Position numbers and translations under genes: made by a program. The notes beneath the pieces are model-generated. The model did no database searches and was not told the DNA's origin. It saw nothing but the letters and a program-made list of their open reading frames with translations. Positions 17,775-26,261 of a stretch of DNA of 64,000 nt are shown here, in pieces (position 1 is the first letter of the stretch; each line of letters begins with the position of its first letter). The stretch is from Streptomyces spinoverrucosus (GTDB taxonomy: Bacteria; Actinomycetota; Actinomycetes; Streptomycetales; Streptomycetaceae), in NCBI RefSeq assembly GCF_015712165.1, contig NZ_JADPZX010000001.1:372001-436000 (forward strand). The letters run 5' to 3'.

Positions 17775-18485
17775 TCATCGATACGGCGCCGGAATCATCT
17801 CGGCGAGTGCCCGGGACGGCTCGACGCCGAGTTCCTCGCGCAGCAGCCGCCGGAACGCGCGATAATGCCGTATCGCCTCGATCACATTGCCTTCCCGCAG
17901 GTGAGCCGAGACGACCGCCCGGTGCGCACTCTCCCGCAGCGGCTCTATGCGTACGCTCGCCAGGGCGGCCTCCAGCGCCAGTGCGGGGCTGCCCCGCCTC
18001 GCCAGGCTCTCGGCGAGTTCGTCCAGGGCGTGCAGCCGCAGCTGGCGCAGCCGTTCCCGCTCGAAGAGCACCCAGTCCTCGGCCCAGCCCGGAAGCAGAT
18101 CTCCGCAGGTGAGGAGATCCATCGGCGCCGCACCGTCGCCTTGGGACCCACGGGAGCGGACCAGGCCGAGCGCGGTCTCGGCCAGGGCGTGGGCATCCAC
18201 GCGCACCTGGTTGGTGATCGCCATCGTCTCCCCGTGGCAATGGATCAGCGGCTGACTTTCGCGCGGCAGTTTCCACAGGGTCGTCCGCAGGCTGCCCCGG
18301 GCGCGTTCCTCGGTGGTGTCCGGCCAGAGCGTGCCGGCGAGTTCGCCGCGCGTGGCGCACTTGCGCAGCGCGAGGAACGCCAGCAGTCGTTGCCCATTCA
18401 TGCAGAGGTTCACGGGCTCGGCGCCGAATTCGAGCCGGAACTGACCGAGGAGCCGCAGTCGGGGAGGAAAAGCCGAGATGGACAT
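17775..18485 (-). CDS. Small AfsR/SARP-family transcriptional activator
   Basis: A 236-residue SARP regulator lacking the AfsR ATPase domains. An OmpR-like winged helix occupies residues 5-90 (LRLLGQFRLEFG ... LRTTLWKLPRE). A bacterial transcriptional activation domain follows, about 95-230 (ERERLRQLRLHALDELAESLARRG ... AIRHYRAFRRLLREELGVEPS). SARPs bind direct repeats and activate secondary-metabolite genes. The neighbours are the ferritin-like gene on the same strand and the divergent subtilase, whose promoter carries direct repeats. Start ATG 18485. Confidence 0.9.
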   Translation of the reverse strand: MSISAFPPRLRLLGQFRLEFGAEPVNLCMNGQRLLAFLALRKCATRGELAGTLWPDTTEERARGSLRTTLWKLPRESQPLIHCHGETMAITNQVRVDAHALAETALGLVRSRGSQGDGAAPMDLLTCGDLLPGWAEDWVLFERERLRQLRLHALDELAESLARRGSPALALEAALASVRIEPLRESAHRAVVSAHLREGNVIEAIRHYRAFRRLLREELGVEPSRALAEMIPAPYR

Positions 18486-18722
18486 CCGCCTTCTCGCACA
18501 GCGCGTTTGACATCACGACAGGGCCGAGCAGGCCGCTTCCACGGTATGTCACCCGACCGCCGACGGCTCATCGAGGCGCGTCAGCCGCAGTTGCGAGTAC
18601 CCGCTGGCCGGGATGAGACTGATGGTGTATGCGGAGGCGCCTCGGCGCAGCCTCCACCTATTCCGCCGCTGTCGCGGCACCTTCTGCAACGGGCAGTTCA
18701 TCGCGGCGCGTGTCCCATCCGA

Positions 18723-18752
18723 ATACCACACCGCGTGATACCACACCGCGTG
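18723..18752 (+). repeat. Tandem 15-bp direct repeats, candidate SARP site
   Basis: ATACCACACCGCGTG occurs twice in perfect tandem (18723-18737, 18738-18752). A third CGCGTG lies at 18707-18712. The array ends 33 bp upstream of the subtilase start and lies in the divergent region from the SARP gene. Direct repeats are the known form of SARP operators. Confidence 0.55.
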
Positions 18753-18784
18753 TCCGATCCAGAGAACGAGAGAGCGGGATTTCC

Positions 18785-20116
18785 ATGACGAACGGACCCA
18801 TGCGAGCCTTCGGCGACCGCCCCGACCGCCCCGATGGCTCCGTCACGGGCCAGAGCACGGGCTACACCGGTCGGTACGTGGTCCTGCTCGACCAACGCAA
18901 CCAGGAGAGCGGACTGAGCGCTCTGCGCGCCTCGGCGGACATCGCGCCGGTGGAGCATGTCCGGGGAGCCGAGATGACGGGCGTCGCCGAACTCCTGGAA
19001 CGCCCCGATGTCTCCGTACTCTTCGATGACCTCGCCGCCGCCGTCGTGGAAGTGCGGCCCGAGCAGCGGCATGCTCTGGTGACCACGGCCGAGGGGGAAT
19101 CGACGATCCTCGCGGCGGAGCCGGAGCGTCTGGTGTACGCCTCGCCGATCACCGCCCCGCAGCAGGCGCCGACCGAGTTCTACCCCGCGTACCGCAGCGA
19201 CGAGGACGTCGTCATGCGTACGTCCCAGGCCGAAACCGCCGCCGTCCAGGGGCCGGCGTGGGACGCCCAGCACACCACCTGGGGACTCCAGGCGATCAGG
19301 GCCAACATCTCCGGCCTCACCGGACGGGGAGTGAAGATCGCCGTACTCGATACCGGCGTGGACACCGATCACCCCGACCTGGCCGGGCACCTCGACGACA
19401 CGGCCTCGTTCATAGTCGGCGAGACCGTCGAGGACGTCCAGGGCCATGGCACCCACTGCATCGGCACCGCCGCCGGTCCGGCCACCCCCCAGCGGGGGCC
19501 CCGCTACAGCGTGGCGATCGAGGCACGCGTACTCGCCGGGAAAGTACTCAACAACAGCGAGGGCGAAGGCGGGGACGGCGGGATCCTTGCGGCCATCGCC
19601 TGGGCGATGGCCCGTGGGGCACGGGTCATCTCCCTGTCGCTGGGCGCTCCGGTCCGGCAGGGTGAGCTCTTCCCGCAGACGTACGAGATCCTGGCCCAGC
19701 GTGCGCTCGAACGCGGCACGGTGATCGTCGCCGCGGCGGGCAACAGCAGCCGAAGGCCCGGATTCGTGGCGCCCGTCGAGCGCCCCGCCAACTGCCCGTC
19801 CATCCTGGCCGTGGGCTCGCTGGACCCCGCTCTGAAGACGGCCGCCAGTTCCTGCGGAGGCATCAACGGCCAGGGTGGCGAGGTCAACATCGCCGCCCCC
19901 GGCAGGTTCGTGCACTCGGCCGCCCCGGGCGGTGGCTACGCGACGCACTCGGGCACCAGCATGGCCACGCCGCACGTCGCCGGTGTCCTCGCCCTGCTCG
20001 CCGAGGCGAACGGCGGCGCTTCCGCGGCCCGGCTCAAGGACAGTCTGTTGTCCAGTGCGTTCCCGCTGACACACCCCGCCAGGGATGTCGGTGTGGGTCT
20101 GCTCCAGGCCCCGTGA
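18785..20116 (+). CDS. S8-family serine peptidase without signal peptide
   Basis: A 443-residue subtilase. The catalytic triad is Asp189 (AVLDTGVDTDHPD), His221 (GHGTHCIGTA) and Ser392 (SGTSMATPHVAG), with oxyanion Asn320 (AAAGNSS). The first ~130 residues include a region (RYVVLLDQ.. SALRASADIAPVEHV) that may be an I9-like prodomain. The N-terminus is polar and carries no secretion signal, so the protease probably stays in the cytoplasm. ATG 18785 follows GAGAGCGGG. A small I9-like gene overlaps its stop by 4 nt. Its substrate may be a peptide or protein of the same module. Confidence 0.92.
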   Translation: MTNGPMRAFGDRPDRPDGSVTGQSTGYTGRYVVLLDQRNQESGLSALRASADIAPVEHVRGAEMTGVAELLERPDVSVLFDDLAAAVVEVRPEQRHALVTTAEGESTILAAEPERLVYASPITAPQQAPTEFYPAYRSDEDVVMRTSQAETAAVQGPAWDAQHTTWGLQAIRANISGLTGRGVKIAVLDTGVDTDHPDLAGHLDDTASFIVGETVEDVQGHGTHCIGTAAGPATPQRGPRYSVAIEARVLAGKVLNNSEGEGGDGGILAAIAWAMARGARVISLSLGAPVRQGELFPQTYEILAQRALERGTVIVAAAGNSSRRPGFVAPVERPANCPSILAVGSLDPALKTAASSCGGINGQGGEVNIAAPGRFVHSAAPGGGYATHSGTSMATPHVAGVLALLAEANGGASAARLKDSLLSSAFPLTHPARDVGVGLLQAP

Positions 20117-20361
20117 ACGAGGGATCGCGCTCCGCACCGGTCGGGGTCATCCTCGCGGTCGACCCCGACCGGTTCGCGGAGCTGGTCGAAACCCTGCGAC
20201 GCGCAGGGCTGACGGTGACGGGCCGGCAGCCGGCCCTCGGCACGCTCTCCGGCACCGCCCCGGAGGATCTGATACCGACCCTGGAGGCGATCGACGGCGT
20301 CGACTCGGTCGACCGGGAACGCACCGTGCGCCTGCCTCCGCCGGACTCCCCGACTCAGTGA
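20113..20361 (+). CDS. I9-propeptide-like small protein coupled to the subtilase
   Basis: An 82-residue protein. The sequence runs beta-alpha-beta-beta-alpha-beta: GVILAVDP, helix FAELVETLRRAGL, TVTGRQPALGTLSGTA, helix LIPTLEAIDGV, DSVDRERTVRLP. This is the layout of peptidase inhibitor I9 (subtilisin propeptide) domains. GTG 20113 overlaps the subtilase stop in GTGA, so it is translationally coupled. I infer a trans-acting inhibitor or folding chaperone of the upstream protease; a free-standing I9 domain beside an unsecreted subtilase is uncommon. No signal peptide is visible. Confidence 0.75.
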   Translation: MNEGSRSAPVGVILAVDPDRFAELVETLRRAGLTVTGRQPALGTLSGTAPEDLIPTLEAIDGVDSVDRERTVRLPPPDSPTQ

Positions 20362-20419
20362 GCCGGCGGAACGCGGGCGCACGACGCGTTCACTGCCGTC
20401 AGAACCCGCGGCACGACGC

Positions 20420-21865
20420 CTACCGGACCGCGCGGGCCACCGGTGCGACGTACACCCGCAGCCCTTCGATCCGGTGGACGTTCCAGTCGCGGGCGTACGC
20501 CGGCGGGTGGCCGTCCGCCGTGGTCACGGCGGCGACGGGGATGCGGTGGGCGGTGCTCAGGATGGCCGCCACGGTGGTGTTGGCGTTGTGGCCGCGCACC
20601 GCGCCGGAGGAGCAGCCGGTGTAGTAGGCGAGGGGGATGGCCTCGTGGCCGGTGAGCAGGCAGGGCGGGCTGACACCGAGGCTGTGGAGTCGGTCGGCGG
20701 TGCGGGCCCACACCTCGCGGTCGGCGACGGTGCGCTGCGCGGTGCGGTCCACGACGACGTACTGCACCACCAGATGGCCGACCAGGCCGAGCGCGACGAG
20801 TGTCGCCGCGACGGGTCGCCACCGCCCGTCCGGTGCCTTGACCAGGTGCCACAGCGCGTCGGCGACGGCGAGGGCGAGGAGCGCGTAGGTGGGCAGCAGG
20901 AAGCGCGGTGCCGCGTACTCGATGAGGAAGAGGTAGGGCACGCCGGCCGTCGTGGCGCAGGCCACGGCGACGAGGGTGGGGGTGGTGCGGCCGGCCCGGA
21001 TCGCGATCGCGAGGCCGAGCGCGGCCAGGAGCGGGAGGGCGAACCACCACAGGGCGATGGCCGGGTCGGGCATCGGGGCGGTGCAGGGGCGGCAGAGGGT
21101 ACGGCCGCCCAGGCTGCGCAGTTGGTCGTCGACGGCGAAGTTCAGGCCCAGTCCGCCCTGGATGCGGGAGGCCTCGGCGAGCCGCTCGCCCAGGCCGCCG
21201 TAACTGACGTACGCCTCGACGATCCACTCCGCGGCCCCGGCCGCCAGGCCCGCCAGCAGTGCCCCGAGGGCCCGCCACCGCCGTGCGCCCACGGCGAGGA
21301 CCAGCAGCGGAACGGTCACCCACACCGCGTCCGTCGGCCGCATCAACGCCATCAGCGCGGCGCTCGCGGCGACGCCCCACAGTGCCGGGCCGCCCTCCCG
21401 GGCCCGCACGAAGCAGCCGACGCAGATGAGGGCGCCGATCGCCACCCAGTAGTTGGGCATGGCCTGCGGGCCGTAGTAGAGCGTCACCCACAGGGTGCCG
21501 AACAGGGCGCCGGCGGTGGCCAGGACGCGCGGCGGGAACAGGCCGCGCCAGGAGCGCAGGGCCAGGTAGAGGCCGAGGCCGGCGAGGAGGGCGAGGTAGA
21601 CGCGGAGCAGTGCGGTGGACGTCGACCAGGACGCGATCGGCGCCACGAGCACGGAGACGCCCCGGGCGCGGGGTGCGCTGAAGAAGGCGGCGGGGGCCTG
21701 GTCGCCGACCTGGCTGACGTACACCGTCTCGTCCCAGCCGAGGCCCATGACGGGCGGCACCAACAGCAGTTGCGCCACGGTGAACGCGCCCGCCACCACC
21801 GCCGGGGCGCTCGGCGAACCGAACCGTAGCGCTCCTACGCGGGTGATCCTCGCACTTTCGGCCAT
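20420..21865 (-). CDS. Polytopic membrane protein, GT-C glycosyltransferase-like
   Basis: A 481-residue membrane protein with roughly ten hydrophobic helices. The first extracytoplasmic loop carries GLGWDETVYVSQVG, whose Asp-Glu sits where GT39/GT87-type polyprenyl-phosphate sugar transferases keep a catalytic acid. The C-terminal ~120 residues are soluble. It may transfer a sugar from a polyprenyl carrier; acceptor unknown. ATG 21865 has GGGGGAGGGG upstream, which decides against the earlier in-frame start. It lies 88 bp downstream of the GH65 gene on the same strand. Confidence 0.8.
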   Translation of the reverse strand: MAESARITRVGALRFGSPSAPAVVAGAFTVAQLLLVPPVMGLGWDETVYVSQVGDQAPAAFFSAPRARGVSVLVAPIASWSTSTALLRVYLALLAGLGLYLALRSWRGLFPPRVLATAGALFGTLWVTLYYGPQAMPNYWVAIGALICVGCFVRAREGGPALWGVAASAALMALMRPTDAVWVTVPLLVLAVGARRWRALGALLAGLAAGAAEWIVEAYVSYGGLGERLAEASRIQGGLGLNFAVDDQLRSLGGRTLCRPCTAPMPDPAIALWWFALPLLAALGLAIAIRAGRTTPTLVAVACATTAGVPYLFLIEYAAPRFLLPTYALLALAVADALWHLVKAPDGRWRPVAATLVALGLVGHLVVQYVVVDRTAQRTVADREVWARTADRLHSLGVSPPCLLTGHEAIPLAYYTGCSSGAVRGHNANTTVAAILSTAHRIPVAAVTTADGHPPAYARDWNVHRIEGLRVYVAPVARAVR

Positions 21866-21953
21866 GATCCGGCCCCTCCCCCGTGGCTCACCGGTCTCTG
21901 ACACCCCCACAGGTCATGAACCAGGGGTGTAATCAAGGAAAACATGAAGAAAC

Positions 21954-24311
21954 CTAACTCATGGAGGCGGGGTGTGCTTTTGGTGTGCGGTGCGGCGGCT
22001 GCTTCGGGGTCGGTCGGACGGGCGTCGGGGGGACCATGCGAACGGCGGGGCTGTCGGGGCTGACGTTCAGGGGTTCCCCGTGGTGACCGATCGTCAGGGA
22101 CGGGCCGGCGAGAAGGGTGTACGTGGCCTTGTCGGGGGTGATCTCCACGCGCAGGCGCCGGTCGAGGAGTTGGATCGTGAACGCCAGCCGACTGAACCGC
22201 TCCGGCAGGCGGGGCGCGAACCGCAGGGTGTCGCCGTCGCGGCGCATCCCGCCGAAACCGGCGACCAGCGCCGTCCACGTTCCGGCCAGCGACGCGATGT
22301 GCAGCCCGTCGCGGGTGTTCTGCTCCAGGTCGGCCAGGTCCATCAGGGCCGCCTCGACGGTGTAGTCGTAGGCGAGGCCGGGGTGGCCGGCCTGGGCGGC
22401 GATCACGGCCTGGACGCAGGCCGAGAGCGAGGAGTCCCGGACCGTCAGCGGCTCGTAGTAGGCGAAGTTGCGGGCGATGTGCTCGTCGTCGAAGTGGCTG
22501 CCGCAGGTGTACATCGCCAGGACCAGGTCGGCCTGCTTGACGACCTGCTTGCGGTAGAGGTCGAAGTACGGGAAGTGCAGCATGAGGGGGAACTGCTCGG
22601 GGCCCGTCGACTCGAAGTCCCAGCGCTGGTAGCGGGTGAAGCCCACGTGCTGCTCGTGCACGCCGAGGTCGTGGTTGTACGGGATGTGCATGGCGGTGGC
22701 CGCGTCGCGCCAGGCGGCGCTCTCCTCCTCGTCCACGCCCAGGCGCGCGGCCTGTTCGGTGTGGCGTTCCACGGCGTCGGCGGCGGCCAGCAGGTTCGCC
22801 CGGGCCATGAGGTTGGTGTACGTGTTGTCGTCGGCGATCGCGCTGTACTCGTCCGGGCCGGTCACCCCGTCGATGTGGAAGGTGCCGTGGGGGTCGTGAT
22901 GGCCGAGCGAGCGCCACAGCCGGGCGGTCTCCACCAGCAGCTCCACGCCCGTGTCCCGCTCGAAGTCGCGGTCGCCGGTCGCCGCCACGTACCGGACCAC
23001 GGCGTCGGCTATGTCGGCGTTGACGTGGAAGGCGGCGGTACCGGCGGGCCAGTACGCCGAGCCCTCCGAGCCCTCGATGGTGCGCCACGGGAACGCGGCG
23101 CCGCGCAGGCCGAGTTGAGTGGCGCGTTCGCGGGCGGCGGGCAGGGTGTTCTGCCGCCAGCGCAGCGCCTCGGCGACGGCACCGGGCGAGGTGTACGTCA
23201 GCAGGGGCAGCACGAAGGTCTCGGTGTCCCAGAAGGCGTGGCCGTCGTAGCCGGAGCCGGTCAGGCCCTTGGCCGGGATCGCCCGGCCCTCCGCGCGGGC
23301 GCCGGCCTGCAGGACGTGGAAGAGGGCGAAGCGGACGGCCTGCTGGATCTCCTCGTCGCCGTCGACCTCGACGTCCGCCCGCGCCCAGAAGTCGTCCAGA
23401 TAGGCCTGCTGTTCGTCGAGCAGCCCCTGCCAGCCGCTGTGCGCGGCCGCCGCGAGCGCCGCCTCCACCTGGTCGCTCATCGCGGGCCGGGAGCGGGCGC
23501 CGGACCAGCCGTGCGCCACCAGCTTCTCCACCCGCAGCCGCTCACCGGGGTCGAGCACGGAGGTGACGGTCAGGCGCGCGACGTCCACGTTGCTCTCGCT
23601 GTTCGTGGTGGTGCGCTGGGGGCCGGTGACGACGTGGTCGGCTGCCACGGCGACGCGCAGACCGCTGCGCCGGGTGCGGTGCACGAGACGCAGCCGGGGC
23701 CCGTCGGCGAAGCCCTCCTCCTGCTCCAGCGGGGACTTCAGCGCCCGGGCGGCACGCGGGTCGCCGTTCGGCTCGGGCAGGCTCTCGTTGGTGACCAGCT
23801 CCGACTGGATCACCACCCGCGTACGGCTGTCGACGGGCTCCACCTCGTACGCCACGGCGGCGATCGCCCGCTGTGTGAGCGACACCAGCCGCGTCGAGCG
23901 CACCCGCACCGTCGAACCGGCCGGTGAGGTCCACTCGCAGACCCGTTCGAGGACGCCCCGGCGCAGATCCAGGGTCCGCTCGTGCGCGACGAGCCGCCCG
24001 TAGCGCAGGTCGAACGGCTCGTCGTCGACCAGCAGCCGGACGACCTTGCCGTTGGTGACGTTGATGACCGTCTGACCCGACTCCGGATAGCCGTATCCGG
24101 CCTCGGCGTACGGCAGGGGATGCAGCTCGTGCACCCCGTTGAGGTACGAGCCCGGCAAGCCGTGCGGCTCGCCCTCGTCGAGGTTGCCGCGCCAGCCGAC
24201 GTGGCCGTTGGACAGCGCGAACACGGACTCGCTCTGTGCCAGCACGTCGAGTGTGAGGTCGGTCTCCCGCACGGTCCACGGCTCGACGGCGTACGCCCCC
24301 TGTGCGATCAC
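21954..24311 (-). CDS. GH65 glycoside phosphorylase (maltose/trehalose type)
   Basis: A 785-residue cytoplasmic glycoside hydrolase family 65 enzyme that phosphorolyses an alpha-glucobiose to beta-glucose-1-phosphate plus glucose. N-terminal beta-sandwich, linker and alpha/alpha6 barrel are all present. The catalytic acid is the Glu in GVTGPDEYSAIADDNTYTN, and phosphate-loop residues follow near IASLAGTW. A Pro-rich tail of about 30 residues is extra. Its ATG overlaps the stop of the HAD gene by 4 nt, so the pair is coupled: phosphorylase plus beta-phosphoglucomutase yields glucose-6-phosphate. Substrate (maltose, trehalose or kojibiose) is not resolved. Confidence 0.93.
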   Translation of the reverse strand: MIAQGAYAVEPWTVRETDLTLDVLAQSESVFALSNGHVGWRGNLDEGEPHGLPGSYLNGVHELHPLPYAEAGYGYPESGQTVINVTNGKVVRLLVDDEPFDLRYGRLVAHERTLDLRRGVLERVCEWTSPAGSTVRVRSTRLVSLTQRAIAAVAYEVEPVDSRTRVVIQSELVTNESLPEPNGDPRAARALKSPLEQEEGFADGPRLRLVHRTRRSGLRVAVAADHVVTGPQRTTTNSESNVDVARLTVTSVLDPGERLRVEKLVAHGWSGARSRPAMSDQVEAALAAAAHSGWQGLLDEQQAYLDDFWARADVEVDGDEEIQQAVRFALFHVLQAGARAEGRAIPAKGLTGSGYDGHAFWDTETFVLPLLTYTSPGAVAEALRWRQNTLPAARERATQLGLRGAAFPWRTIEGSEGSAYWPAGTAAFHVNADIADAVVRYVAATGDRDFERDTGVELLVETARLWRSLGHHDPHGTFHIDGVTGPDEYSAIADDNTYTNLMARANLLAAADAVERHTEQAARLGVDEEESAAWRDAATAMHIPYNHDLGVHEQHVGFTRYQRWDFESTGPEQFPLMLHFPYFDLYRKQVVKQADLVLAMYTCGSHFDDEHIARNFAYYEPLTVRDSSLSACVQAVIAAQAGHPGLAYDYTVEAALMDLADLEQNTRDGLHIASLAGTWTALVAGFGGMRRDGDTLRFAPRLPERFSRLAFTIQLLDRRLRVEITPDKATYTLLAGPSLTIGHHGEPLNVSPDSPAVRMVPPTPVRPTPKQPPHRTPKAHPASMS

Positions 24312-25048
24312 TCCTTGCCCCCCAGTTCGGCGAGATCCCCTACGACCCGGTCCGCGCCGTGCGCGTACAGGGCCTCGGCCTGTCCGGCGCGGTCTACGCC
24401 GACGACATAACCGAAGTTGCCCGCGCGCCCCGCGTCCATGCCGGCCAGCGCGTCCTCGAAGACGGCCGCCTGCCGCGCCTCGACGCCGAGGTCGTGGGCG
24501 GCGGCCAGGAAGGTGTCCGGTCGCGGCTTCCCGGGCAGCTCGCGCTCCGCCGCCACGACGCCGTCGACGCGTACGTCGAACAGGTCCTCGGCGTCGATCG
24601 CCCGCAGCACGTCACGGCAGTTGGCGCTGGAGGAGACGATCGCCGTGCGCAGGCCCTGGGCGCGGGCCGCCTCGATGTAGCGCAGGGTGCTGTCGTAGGC
24701 CTCGACGCCTCCGCTGCGGATCTTCTCCAGGAGAAGGTCGTTCTTGCGGTTGCCGACGCCGTGCACGGTCGGGGCGTCGGGCGGGTCGTCGGGGGTGCCT
24801 TCGGGCAGGTGGATGTCGCGGGAGGCGAGGAAGGTGCGCACGCCGTCCGCGCGGGGGCGGCCGTCCACGTACTCGTCGTAGTCGGCGACGGCGTCGAACG
24901 GCCGGAAGGAGCCGCCCTCGCGCTCGCGCAGGAAGGCGTCGAAGGTCTCCTTCCAGGCGGCGGCGTGGACCACGGCCGTCTTGGTGACGACCCCGTCGAG
25001 GTCGAAGAGGCAGGCCAGGATTTCTTCGGGAAGACCGAGCTGCGTCAT
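24308..25048 (-). CDS. HAD hydrolase, beta-phosphoglucomutase-like
   Basis: A 246-residue HAD-superfamily protein. Motif I is FDLDGVVTK (Asp nucleophile and Asp acid), motif II IVSSSANC, the Lys motif PGKPRPDTFLAAA, and motif III/IV VFEDALAGMDAG. The helical cap lies between residues 25 and 95. Coupling to GH65 through an ATGA overlap strongly suggests conversion of beta-glucose-1-phosphate to glucose-6-phosphate. ATG 25048 is chosen from the family N-terminus; a frame extending further upstream has no support. Confidence 0.9.
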   Translation of the reverse strand: MTQLGLPEEILACLFDLDGVVTKTAVVHAAAWKETFDAFLREREGGSFRPFDAVADYDEYVDGRPRADGVRTFLASRDIHLPEGTPDDPPDAPTVHGVGNRKNDLLLEKIRSGGVEAYDSTLRYIEAARAQGLRTAIVSSSANCRDVLRAIDAEDLFDVRVDGVVAAERELPGKPRPDTFLAAAHDLGVEARQAAVFEDALAGMDAGRAGNFGYVVGVDRAGQAEALYAHGADRVVGDLAELGGKE

Positions 25049-25125
25049 ACAGGACCGGTTTCCCCGCTCGACGGGGTCCAGTGGGTGGCGGGGGCCACAC
25101 GCGCGTGCCCCCGCCCGTCGGGCCG

Positions 25126-25520
25126 TCAGTCGAGCGGGAACGAGTGGTGCTCGTGCGCGACCCGCCAGCGGCCGTCCTCCTTGCGCAGACCGATCGTCAG
25201 CCGCAAGCGCAGGGTGGGCCGGGCGGCCAGCTCCTTGGGGGTGCCGCAGCGCAGCAGGGCGTGGGCGTAGGCCACGTCGGTGCCCGCCGTGACGTCCAGG
25301 GACTCGATCTCGAAGGAGGCGCCCTGGGACTGCCACTCGAAGAACGGCGGCCAGGTGTCACGGTAGGCCTCGATGCCGCGGACGCCCTCGTGCGGGGCGG
25401 CACGTCGAACATGACGATGTCCTCGGTGTGGTCCGCGAGGACGCCGTCGAGGTCTCCGCGGTGGACGGCTTGCGCCCACCGGGTGATGAGGTCGCGGATC
25501 CGGTTCTCGTCGTCGGACAT
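25126..25520 (-). pseudogene. SnoaL/NTF2-like protein, single frameshift
   Basis: This is a SnoaL-like (nuclear transport factor 2 fold) protein split by a frameshift. ATG 25520, after AAGGGAG, encodes MSDDENRIRDLITRW and proceeds to DIVMFDVPP. The fold then continues in another frame with HEGVRGIEAYRDTWPPFF to the end (HEHHSFPLD). One base is missing in the four-G run at 25394-25397; a fifth G would restore a 131-residue protein. Either it is a recent pseudogene or the run was mis-called. Family members include ketosteroid-isomerase-like proteins of varied function. Confidence 0.85.
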
Positions 25521-25628
25521 GGTCGGCGGCTCCCTTCTGTCTCGTCTCCGTCTCATCGCTTCTCCTTGATCCGACTCTGCCGGGAGCCGGAACTCATCGC
25601 TCGTCGCCCGGATGACACACTCGGCTGT

Positions 25629-26261
25629 GTGCCGGTGACCTTCGACGACCTCCTCGCCCGCGCCCGTGACCTCCCGGCGAACGGCCGCCGGGCCGTTCTG
25701 GGCATCACCGGCGGCCCCGGCGCGGGCAAGACGACCCTGGCCGAACGCCTGGTGCGGGAGCTGAACGGCACCGGCCGGCCCTGGGTCGCGCACGTCCCCA
25801 TGGACGGCTTCCACCTCGCCGACGTCGAGCTGGACCGGCTCGGCCGCCGCGACCGCAAGGGCGCGCCCGACACGTTCGACGCCGCCGGGTACGCGGCGCT
25901 GCTGCGGCGGCTGCACGAGGACGGCGGCGACGTGGTGTACGCGCCCGGCTTCGAGCGTGTCCTGGAGCAGCCGATCGCGGGGGCGATCCCGGTCCCGCCG
26001 ACCGCCCGGCTGGTCGTGACCGAGGGCAACTACCTGCTGCTCGACTCGGGCGCGTGGGCGCGTGTCCGGCCGCAGCTGGACGAGGTGTGGTTCTGCGAGC
26101 TGCCCGAGCCGGAGCGGATCCGCCGCCTCGTCGCCCGGCACGAGGAGTTCGGCAAGGGCCGCGAGGAGGCGGAGGCGTGGGTGCTGGGCACGGACCAGCG
26201 CAACGCCGAGCTGGTGGCGACGACCCGGGACCGCGCGGACCTGGTCGTCGCCACGGACTAG
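25629..26261 (+). CDS. P-loop nucleoside/sugar kinase-like protein
   Basis: A 210-residue kinase of the phosphoribulokinase/uridine kinase superfamily (YggC/FrcK-like). Walker A is GITGGPGAGKTTLAE; VPMDGFHLADVELDRLGR is the substrate-binding segment typical of this group; VVTEGNYLLL is the Walker B-like strand. GTG 25629 is chosen; GTG 25635 is possible and the ribosome site is weak. Its last 4 bp overlap the 3' end of the convergent gene at 26258. The substrate is unknown, possibly a nucleoside, pantothenate-like compound or sugar. Confidence 0.85.
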   Translation: MPVTFDDLLARARDLPANGRRAVLGITGGPGAGKTTLAERLVRELNGTGRPWVAHVPMDGFHLADVELDRLGRRDRKGAPDTFDAAGYAALLRRLHEDGGDVVYAPGFERVLEQPIAGAIPVPPTARLVVTEGNYLLLDSGAWARVRPQLDEVWFCELPEPERIRRLVARHEEFGKGREEAEAWVLGTDQRNAELVATTRDRADLVVATD

